Shown here one piece after another: positions 58,286 through 64,000 of a stretch of DNA of 64,000 nucleotides. A model generated the notes under the pieces. That model was not told where the DNA came from. It did no database searches and saw only the letters and a program-made list of their open reading frames with translations. The DNA is from Pseudomonas botevensis (GTDB lineage Bacteria; Pseudomonadota; Gammaproteobacteria; Pseudomonadales; Pseudomonadaceae). The translations under genes and the position numbers were made by a program. Numbering within the stretch: position 1 is the first letter of the stretch; every line of letters starts with the position of its first letter. The stretch is from contig NZ_JAHTKI010000013.1 in assembly GCF_019145475.1 (NCBI RefSeq), forward strand, positions 79,997-143,996, in the 5' to 3' direction.

Positions 58286-58978
58286 ATGCGCACCATCGGC
58301 CTAATCGGCGGCATGAGCTGGGAGTCCAGCGCCGAATACTATCGCCTGATCAACCAACAGGTCCGCGACCGCCTCGGGCCGCTGCGTTCGGCGCGGTTGC
58401 TAATGTACAGCGTCGACTTCGGGCCTGTCGAACAGGCCCAGCACGCCGGGCGCTGGGACGATGCGGCGGCGATTCTGGTGGACGCTGCGCGCCGGCTCCA
58501 GGCCGGTGGCGCCGAATGCGTGGTGCTGTGTACCAACACCATGCACAAGGTCGCGGAGCAGATTCAGGCAGCGATCGACATCCCGTTTCTGCACATCGCC
58601 GAACCCGCCGCCCAAGCCGCGCTGGCCATCGACGCACCCACGGTCGGCCTGCTCGGCACCGCGTTCACCATGGAACAGGATTTCCTCAAACAACGTCTGA
58701 TCGCCCGGGGCCTGACCGTGCTGGTGCCGGACGAAGCAGAACGCCAGGCCGTGCACCGGATCATCTACGACGAACTGTGCGTCGGCATCATCAGCGACAG
58801 CTCGCGCCAGACCTACCAACGGGTGATCAAATCGCTGACCGCTCGCGGCGCCCAGGCGATCATTCTCGGCTGCACGGAAATCGGCCTGCTGATCAAACCG
58901 CAACACAGCGCCCTGCCCCTGCTCGACACCACCGAACTGCACGCGCAGGCGGCGGTGGCGTTCGCCCTGGGCGACTGA
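58286..58978 (+). CDS. Aspartate/glutamate racemase family protein
   Basis: 230 residues. Cofactor-independent racemase with the two catalytic cysteines: Cys82 in VVLCTNTMHKVAEQI and Cys196 in IILGCTEIGLLI. The N-terminus RTIGLIGGMSWESSAEYY is typical of the family that interconverts L- and D-aspartate (YgeA-like, broad-specificity members exist). Its product could modify peptidoglycan or feed D-amino-acid catabolism. It is divergent from the AraC regulator and ends one base before the GNAT stop on the other strand. Confidence 0.93.
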   Translation: MRTIGLIGGMSWESSAEYYRLINQQVRDRLGPLRSARLLMYSVDFGPVEQAQHAGRWDDAAAILVDAARRLQAGGAECVVLCTNTMHKVAEQIQAAIDIPFLHIAEPAAQAALAIDAPTVGLLGTAFTMEQDFLKQRLIARGLTVLVPDEAERQAVHRIIYDELCVGIISDSSRQTYQRVIKSLTARGAQAIILGCTEIGLLIKPQHSALPLLDTTELHAQAAVAFALGD

Positions 58979-58979
58979 C

Positions 58980-59498
58980 TCAGGCCTTGGGTGGACGACG
59001 CAGACGGGCCATGCTCAGCGTATCCACCCACTGCCCGTCGCGCACCGCGTAATCGCGAAACAGGCCTTCGGTTTCAAAGCCGAACTTGCGATACAGGCCG
59101 ATGGCCGCCTCGTTATCGGCGTACACCGTCAGCTCGATCCGGTGCAGGTTCATCCAGTTGTCGGCGACGTCCAGCGCCGCCGCCAACAGCGTCGACCCCA
59201 CGCCCTTGCCCTGCCACGCCGTCGCCACGCCCATGCCGAAACTCGCGGCGTGGCTGCGGCGCATCCGCGCATACGCCTCCAGCCCCAGATTGCCGATCAC
59301 CACGCCCTGATGCAGCGCCACCAGCTTCACCGCCCGCTCATTGTCCGCCAACAACCGCTGCCGCCAGACCTCAATCGACTGAAACGGCATCTGCAACACC
59401 TGCCGCGCCACGGTCGGGTCGTTGTACAACGCGGCGACGCCTTCGAGGTGGGATTCGTTGAAGCGTTCGAGGTGAATGTCGGGATTGTGGTCTGGCAT
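58980..59498 (-). CDS. GNAT N-acetyltransferase (AaaT/YhhY-like)
   Basis: 172 residues. GNAT fold with the acetyl-CoA loop VATAWQGKGVGSTLLAAALDVADNW and the conserved NEAAIGLYRKFGFETEGLFRDYAVRDGQWVDTL C-terminus. The segment LHRIELTVYADNEAAIGLY matches L-amino-acid acetyltransferases. It probably acetylates an amino acid or peptide amine in the cytosol. Tail-to-tail with the racemase gene, a single base apart. Confidence 0.9.
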   Translation of the reverse strand: MPDHNPDIHLERFNESHLEGVAALYNDPTVARQVLQMPFQSIEVWRQRLLADNERAVKLVALHQGVVIGNLGLEAYARMRRSHAASFGMGVATAWQGKGVGSTLLAAALDVADNWMNLHRIELTVYADNEAAIGLYRKFGFETEGLFRDYAVRDGQWVDTLSMARLRRPPKA

Positions 59499-59540
59499 GG
59501 CGATTCGTCCGTGATCGAGAGGTGGCCGAACACTCTAAAC

Positions 59541-59700
59541 CACTTTCAACATCGTTAGTGCCTGACACACCGCCTTCGCGGGCAAGCCCGGCTCCCACGT
59601 TGGAATATGTTGCCATTGTGGGAGTGGGCTTGCCCGCGAAGACGGTGGCACTTTCAACACATTCAGTGCCCGATACACCGCTTCGCGAGCAAGTCCTCAG
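59541..59700. repeat. REPIN plus extra REP unit with flanking repeated text
   Basis: Inverted REP arms CCGCCTTCGCGGGCAAGCC (from 59570) and GGCTTGCCCGCGAAGACGG (to 59645), then a further REP at about 59674-59698 (CACCGCTTCGCGAGCAAG). The phrase CACTTTCAACAT..AGTGCC lies before each of them (59541 and 59650) and again at about 60560, so the duplicated unit is longer than the palindrome. Confidence 0.8.
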
Positions 59701-59728
59701 AGATCAACAGTGAGAGGACGATCACCTC

Positions 59729-60100
59729 TCAGCCCGGCAACTCCATCGTATCCAGCACCCGATTCACCGCCAGTTCACTGAGCATCACCAACTGCGCAAT
59801 CCCCAGCAGCGTCCGGCGGTGTGGTGGCGGCAGCATGCCAGCGAAGTCGAGCGAGATGGTTTTGGCCGAGCCCAGGGTTTCGCTGACGTTGGCCAGCAGT
59901 TCTTCGCTGGTGTAGTCCGGGTCGATGGCGTACATCGGGCCGCGTTTGCGTTTCGCGTCGGGATTTCTGGGGGGATTGAGGTAGTGGTCGAGCGCGCGCT
60001 CGGCGGCTTCGTGGAGTCTTTTCGAATCGGCGGATTCGTAGGGCGAGGTGTTATCAGGGGTGGGGGTTTCGTCTGGCGGATTGGGTGTTGGTTTGATCAT
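59729..60100 (-). CDS. DUF6124 family protein
   Basis: 123 residues from ATG 60100 (CAGGAGCTTCACC upstream). A Pro/Thr-rich N-terminus (PTPNPPDETPTPDNTSPYES) is followed by two helices: DSKRLHEAAERALDHYLNPP and PDYTSEELLANVSETLGSAKTISLDFAGMLPPPHRRTLLGIAQLVMLSELAVNRVLD. This is the short DUF6124 family found widely and in multiple copies in Pseudomonas. Function unknown. A long structured leader (60110-60450) precedes it. Confidence 0.85.
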   Translation of the reverse strand: MIKPTPNPPDETPTPDNTSPYESADSKRLHEAAERALDHYLNPPRNPDAKRKRGPMYAIDPDYTSEELLANVSETLGSAKTISLDFAGMLPPPHRRTLLGIAQLVMLSELAVNRVLDTMELPG

Positions 60101-60109
60101 GGTGAAGCT

Positions 60110-60450
60110 CCTGAGATGTTGGAGCCACTTTTCGCCCTGTCGCTAAACAAGTGAAGGTGGCAGCTGTACGCAGGTTAGCGAACCGGTCTCAGGCACCCCG
60201 GTAGACCCAAAGGTCTCCCACATACAGCCGCCATAACAGAGTTGCAGGCAAAATAGTCCCACAACGAAGTTTGAACGCTGATGCACTGAGATAAGCCGGG
60301 TCGCTAAACCCGATCGCTGATGTATTCAGCGACCGGAAAACAATAAAACCGGCACCACAGGCGCACAAGCCGGCGGATTCTGGCGCATGCGTAGGCAGCG
60401 GCGCAAGAATGCGTAGCCTGCAAGACATGTCGAGCGATGTCATTTAAACG
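60110..60450 (-). other. Hairpin-rich conserved-type leader before DUF6124 gene
   Basis: On the minus strand this region contains GTCGCTGA-ATACA-TCAGCGAT (plus 60312-60334, 8 pairs), AGACC-TTTG-GGTCT (plus 60203-60216), GGTT-CGCT-AACC, and repeated TTTAGCGAC / TTCGCTAA words. I recognise closely similar text before DUF3077/DUF6124 genes in other Pseudomonas. An 84-codon open frame (60189-60443) crosses it but lacks a ribosome site and is better read as RNA or DNA structure. Confidence 0.45.
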
Positions 60451-60526
60451 CAAGCGTTTAAAAGGCTCAGACTGACCAGACAATGCGAGGCGTGATGCTC
60501 GCAAAGCCAAATCCAAACCAACCCCC

Positions 60527-60616
60527 GTGGGAGCCGGGCTTGCCGGCGTAAGCGGCGGCACTTTCAACATTTTCAGTGCCTGACACCCCGCCTTCGCGGG
60601 CAAGCCCGGCTCCCAC
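60527..60616. repeat. REPIN
   Basis: GTGGGAGCCGGGCTTGCC at 60527 faces GGCAAGCCCGGCTCCCAC ending at 60616; 18-base perfect arms at the ends with a looser middle that again carries ACTTTCAACATTTTCAGTGC. It lies between the DUF6124 leader and the large unknown gene. Confidence 0.85.
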
Positions 60617-60681
60617 ATTGGAATGCGCTGTTCCCCAAAAAAGAGGCGCCCTGCCCCCACCACTCGTCCGAAAACCCCTAG

Positions 60682-60700
60682 CACCTGTAATTTCTGACAG
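60682..60700. promoter_or_regulatory. CACCTGT-N5-CTGACAG element, copy 1
   Basis: CACCTGT at 60682-60688 and CTGACAG at 60694-60700, 79 bases before ATG 60780. The same two words with the same 5-base gap occur 64 bases before the homologous-module gene at 63394. It is likely a shared operator or promoter element. Confidence 0.5.
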
Positions 60701-60779
60701 TAGCCAGCCCCACCAAAAAGCCGTGTGATAACCCCGTCGACCCGAGCCGAACCCGGCCCAAACACGATGGAGCGTTGCC

Positions 60780-63050
60780 ATGACCAGCCAACCGGTTCCA
60801 ATCACTCAAGCTGTCATTCCTCAGGCCCTGAGACTGCCGTACTTTCCGGCGATGACGACCCTCGACCCTCCCGGCGCCTACGACGGTGGTCTACCCATCC
60901 GCGCCGTGGAAGACGATTTACTGTGCATCCTCCGCGCCTGGCTGACCATGGCGGTCGGTGACCGGGTCGATCTGTTCTTTGGCAATGCCACCACGCCGAT
61001 CGTGAGCCGGACCCTCACCCAAACTTCGGAAGTGGACAAGGACGTGCTGCTCACCATCCCCAAGGCGCAGGTGCCCGAGGGTGTCATCGAGCCGGTGTTC
61101 TACCGGGTCACCCGCAAAAACCAGAGCCCGGAGGATTCGACGCCAGCGTTGAAGCTGCTGGCCAAGTTCACCCGCCCCGGTGACTACGACAAAGAGCCCG
61201 ACATACCCGGCCATTCCGAATTGAAGTATTCCCTCGACATCACCGATGTCGATCCAACGCTGCCGGCCAAAGGGGTGACGATGCGCATCGCGCCGTATCC
61301 GCACATCGCCGAGAACGACCGCATCATCGGCCGCTGGGGGTCGGAGCAGATCGAGCAGGTGGTCACGCAGCAGCAGGCCACTAATCCGGGTGCTCATCCG
61401 CTCGATGTGGTTTTCAGTCGCGCATTGATCGAGAAAGCGGGCGATGGCCCGGGCGTGCATGTTGGTTTTCAGCCCGTGGACTGGGTCAGGAATTTTTCTG
61501 ACCCGCGCGCGCCATGGTCGGCGATGACCCGTGTACCGGTTGACCTGGGCGGCAATCGGTTACCCGCACCGCTGGTGCTGGTCAATGGCTTGCCCGTCAA
61601 TATCGTGGATCTCAAAGACCTCGCCGGGAGCGACGTTATCGTGCGCGTGTACACCACGGCGCCCGACTTTGCCGTGGGCGATCAAGTACGCCTGACCTGG
61701 GTCGGCATCCCCACGGAAGGGTCGCAAATCATCGTCGAGCCACCGATCCAGCATGTGACATTTGTGCCGTTTCAACTGGACTACATCATCCCCAATGCGG
61801 CAGTCGCGGCCATCGCCAAAGGCAGTGCTTCGGTGGGGTATGTACGTGTGCGCGCCGGTGAGTCCGACCGCGCGTCGAAAAATGCCGGCGTGACGGTGGA
61901 AGGCGACATCAGCAGGCTGGCCGCGCCGACAGTACTGGAAGCCCCCGGCGGAAATCTGCCGCCTGACACCCCTTGGGCAAACGTGGAGATCCGCTCGTAC
62001 GCCGGCCGCAAACCCAGCGACCTGCTGACCCTGTACTGGTTAAGCCTCGACCCGAACAACCCCGCGTTCTTCCAGGACGAGCGTACGGTCGGCAACATTC
62101 CCGAAGGCCAACCGGTGCTGCGCAGTGTGAGCAACGCCGACATCCGCCGGTTCGACGGGTTGCGGGTCAAGGTCTATTACGTCGTCAATGACGGTGACAC
62201 AGGTGTGGTGAGCGTACGCGAGTCAGAGGCGTTCATCATGCAAGTGGGTCAGGCCGGGGCGCAGTTCGAGAAGCCTAAAGTGGACGGTGAAGCCAACGGC
62301 GTGCTCGATCCGGACGTAGTCGCTCCGAGCGGAGCCGTGGTGAGGGCGCCGTACCTCGGCACTCTGGTGCAGGATGTGGTGAATATGAACTGGCGGGGTT
62401 CGCAAGTTGGTGGCACTACGAGCGACTCCGTGACGCTGACCTCCGCTACAGCGGCCAAACCCGTGGTGTTTACCGTGCCTAAAGAGTATGTGACCAGGAA
62501 TATTGGCGGCAGGGTTACGGTGGATTACAACATTCGGCGGGCGGATGTGTTGTTGGGGAGTTCTTATCCGTTGGAGATGAGTGTAGGCGCGGATCAACCC
62601 GCGTTACCTGAAGAGGACTTTGAAAATCAACCGGTGAGGTCCATTCTAGCAGGGGAAAACTTTCAGCTTCCCGCCTTTAATGTGAAGTTTCTTTCGGGAA
62701 CAGGAGAAATTTCTATAAACAAATACCTAGGCGACCCCGAACCTGGAAAGCTTGAAAATAAAGTTCTAATAATCAATAAAGGAGAACTCGGAAGAGCTCA
62801 ACACATCATCATAAAACCTGACAGCGCATTCACAAAGCTAACTTTCTGGTACCGCTGCAGCGTTGCACCACCCCACACTGTAAACATTTACAAAGATAAC
62901 GTCCTACTCACTTCAGACGTACTAGGATCCTCAACTACCGCTCAAATGTTTGTAGCAAACCTATTGTTAATCACACACATCGAAATCATTCACAGCGAAG
63001 GAGAAATTTGGATCGACCATATGAAATTTGACAGATACATAGAGCCATAA
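60780..63050 (+). CDS. Large unknown protein with repeated beta modules and AT-rich C-terminal module
   Basis: 756 residues, no signal peptide. Residues about 20-610 are GC-rich coding DNA and read as tandem beta-sandwich modules (LLCILRAWLTMAVGDRVDLFFG; NIVDLKDLAGSDVIVRVYT; APTVLEAPGGNLPPD at about 383; KPKVDGEANGVLDPD at about 498). From about residue 610 (nt 62610) the DNA becomes AT-rich and the protein changes to DFENQPVRSILAGENF, VKFLSGTGEISI, LTFWYRCS, THIEIIHSEGEIWID. This last module is homologous to the whole protein at 63394-63834. It looks like a mosaic surface or toxin-related protein, but no named family was recognised. An intrinsic terminator follows. Confidence 0.8.
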   Translation: MTSQPVPITQAVIPQALRLPYFPAMTTLDPPGAYDGGLPIRAVEDDLLCILRAWLTMAVGDRVDLFFGNATTPIVSRTLTQTSEVDKDVLLTIPKAQVPEGVIEPVFYRVTRKNQSPEDSTPALKLLAKFTRPGDYDKEPDIPGHSELKYSLDITDVDPTLPAKGVTMRIAPYPHIAENDRIIGRWGSEQIEQVVTQQQATNPGAHPLDVVFSRALIEKAGDGPGVHVGFQPVDWVRNFSDPRAPWSAMTRVPVDLGGNRLPAPLVLVNGLPVNIVDLKDLAGSDVIVRVYTTAPDFAVGDQVRLTWVGIPTEGSQIIVEPPIQHVTFVPFQLDYIIPNAAVAAIAKGSASVGYVRVRAGESDRASKNAGVTVEGDISRLAAPTVLEAPGGNLPPDTPWANVEIRSYAGRKPSDLLTLYWLSLDPNNPAFFQDERTVGNIPEGQPVLRSVSNADIRRFDGLRVKVYYVVNDGDTGVVSVRESEAFIMQVGQAGAQFEKPKVDGEANGVLDPDVVAPSGAVVRAPYLGTLVQDVVNMNWRGSQVGGTTSDSVTLTSATAAKPVVFTVPKEYVTRNIGGRVTVDYNIRRADVLLGSSYPLEMSVGADQPALPEEDFENQPVRSILAGENFQLPAFNVKFLSGTGEISINKYLGDPEPGKLENKVLIINKGELGRAQHIIIKPDSAFTKLTFWYRCSVAPPHTVNIYKDNVLLTSDVLGSSTTAQMFVANLLLITHIEIIHSEGEIWIDHMKFDRYIEP

Positions 63051-63144
63051 AACAATATTCAAATATCAACAAATAACGCACCCTGAAATTTCTTGGAAAT
63101 TGATTTACCTCCATTGCGCTTTTAGGTAAACCTATCAACCAAAT

Positions 63145-63175
63145 ACTGCAGGCTGCAGTTCTTTTTTTAATTTTT
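63145..63175 (+). terminator. Intrinsic terminator of the large unknown gene
   Basis: ACTGC-AGGCT-GCAGT stem (63145-63159) followed at once by TCTTTTTTTAATTTTT. It lies about 95 bases after the stop at 63050. Confidence 0.75.
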
Positions 63176-63306
63176 CGGCGTTCAAAATATCTTCTTAATT
63201 TCTCCTGGACCTTGACCTCAGGCAGCGACTACTTATTCACGAACGAGGCACTCACAAAGACGCTCGTAAAAGATCAAGATTGAAACTGCCATTTGTCGAA
63301 AAAACG

Positions 63307-63336
63307 CTGTCACCTGTCAGAACTGACAGGTGACAG
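63307..63336. promoter_or_regulatory. Perfect 14-bp inverted repeat, CACCTGT-N5-CTGACAG copy 2
   Basis: CTGTCACCTGTCAG (63307-63320) and CTGACAGGTGACAG (63323-63336) are exact inverted arms with only AA between them. It contains CACCTGT-N5-CTGACAG as in copy 1 at 60682. It lies 58 bases before the ATG at 63394. No T tract follows, so an operator is likelier than a terminator. Confidence 0.6.
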
Positions 63337-63393
63337 ATTCAAGCAGCGGGATTTTAATCGCAACGCAGTTCCCAATAAACAGGAGCGTTTGCC

Positions 63394-63834
63394 ATGTCAC
63401 ACACAGTGATTGTCAATGAAGATTTCGAAACAGAGACGGAAACGACTATTATTGCTGGACAAAGCATCACAACGAAAATACTGAAAGTAGAATTTCTTTC
63501 AGGAACCGGCGTTGTGGAAATCCGCAAAAAAAACCCGCCAGACATCCCTGGCAAAATCGAATCAAATATCCTTTACCTAAAGTGGGACGGCGGCACAGTT
63601 CAAGAAATCAAAATCTCGCCGAACACACCGTGCTCAACGGTATCTTTTTGGTTTGATAAATGGCAGGGCATATCCGATTTTTATTTCTACGATGGAGATC
63701 AACTATTAGGCGTAGAAGAACCGAACAGCAATGACGTAAACAACATAAAACACACAGCAAAAAGAATTACACACTTCACTTTCTCTCACCACACCAGAGG
63801 CCTCGACATGGATAATTTCAACTTCACTAGTTAG
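63394..63834 (+). CDS. Stand-alone module homologous to the preceding gene's C-terminus
   Basis: 146 residues with CAGGAG 12 bases before ATG. AT-rich coding DNA. It aligns with residues about 612-750 of the 60780-63050 product: (E)DFE..., IxAGxx, VxFLSGTGxxxI, PGKxExxxL, SFW/TFW, RITHFTFSHHTRGLDMDNF versus LITHIEIIHSEGEIWIDHMKF. It is probably a jelly-roll-like beta sandwich with no signal peptide. A free copy of a C-terminal module next to its parent gene recalls cassette exchange in modular surface or polymorphic toxin systems; function is unknown. Confidence 0.75.
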   Translation: MSHTVIVNEDFETETETTIIAGQSITTKILKVEFLSGTGVVEIRKKNPPDIPGKIESNILYLKWDGGTVQEIKISPNTPCSTVSFWFDKWQGISDFYFYDGDQLLGVEEPNSNDVNNIKHTAKRITHFTFSHHTRGLDMDNFNFTS

Positions 63835-63944
63835 TTGAAATTCAATTTGCGACCAGCGTCAACATCTTCAAGCTTTGTATATCTCCGTTTTTTTCCGGTG
63901 ATGCACAACCAATTCATAAGCCGACGCTGGCCGCGACCTTCCAC

Positions 63945-64000
63945 CTACTCAAACCACTCCCCCCGCTCCCGAAACGCCCCCCGAATCAACTCCACCAACC
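63945..64000 (-). CDS. Possible C-terminal end of a minus-strand gene
   Basis: Reading leftwards from the window edge, one frame gives LVELIRGAFRERGEWFE and a TAG stop at 63945-63947. The composition is that of a normal helical protein end and the other frames are poorer. Only 17 codons are visible, so this is a weak call. Confidence 0.35.
   Translation of the reverse strand, partial: LVELIRGAFRERGEWFE

Noticed and set aside
60189..60443. 84-codon open frame upstream of the DUF6124 gene
   Set aside because: No ribosome site, overlaps several hairpins, and resembles a repeat-derived frame; it was treated as a structured leader.

Overview
The window looks like a chromosomal segment of a fluorescent-group Pseudomonas. 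Coding DNA is GC-rich. REP/REPIN palindromes of the Pseudomonas type (GTGGGAG...TTGC..GCGAA) sit between genes. The order glgA-treZ-malQ-treY-DUF2934-glgX and glgE-treS/mak-glgB, an orphan ccoN beside a siroheme reductase, a muxABC-opmB-type efflux operon and a DUF6124 gene all fit this genus. No rRNA, tRNA, CRISPR array, insertion sequence or prophage was seen.

Layout. 1-5.9 kb: a partial unknown gene, a chemoreceptor with a convincing FliA (sigma-28) promoter, a DUF411 metal protein coupled to a small membrane protein, a secreted alpha/beta hydrolase and a D-2-hydroxyacid dehydrogenase. 5.9-6.8 kb: non-coding, with a REP half and a larger intergenic repeat. 6.8-31.6 kb: the alpha-glucan/trehalose region. 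The plus-strand operon holds glgA, treZ, malQ, treY, a DUF2934 gene and glgX, and runs without a break into an acyl-CoA-dehydrogenase-like gene, a PIG-L deacetylase and a NodS-type methyltransferase. A second PIG-L gene and an EEP-family gene follow. A passenger-less autotransporter barrel separates this arm from the minus-strand operon glgE-treS/mak-glgB, which has a strong AlgU-type promoter. 31.4-40 kb: a proline-rich peptide, MgtC/SapB, DUF3203, CcoG, a MocR-type regulator, two unknown genes of lower GC, an SDR and an MHYT-GGDEF-EAL protein (MucR-like). 40-49.2 kb: four-gene RND efflux operon. 49.3-55.4 kb: tpx, small enzymes and lipoproteins, and a DUF934-siroheme reductase pair. 55.7-57.4 kb: orphan ccoN (CcoN4-like) plus a small partner. 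57.4-60.1 kb: AraC regulator, Asp/Glu racemase, GNAT and DUF6124. 60.8-63.8 kb: a large unknown protein with an AT-rich C-terminal module, and a free-standing homologue of that module under a matching upstream element.

How the genes work together. GlgA, MalQ, GlgX, TreY and TreZ make, trim and convert linear alpha-glucan to trehalose. TreS/Mak turns trehalose into maltose and maltose-1-phosphate, GlgE polymerises it and GlgB branches it. The two operons therefore form a trehalose/alpha-glucan cycle, probably used in desiccation and osmotic stress. CcoG and the orphan CcoN point to cbb3-oxidase biogenesis and isoform exchange.

Least explained and most interesting: (i) the ACAD/PIG-L/NodS cassette at the end of the glycan operon and its second PIG-L paralogue, in which two catalytic residues are replaced while the zinc ligands are kept; (ii) the mosaic gene at 60.8-63.05 kb and its stand-alone module, which share the element CACCTGT-N5-CTGACAG and a similar start-codon leader; (iii) the hairpin-rich leader of the DUF6124 gene; (iv) three 11-bp-spaced TTTAC-type repeats in front of the mux operon.
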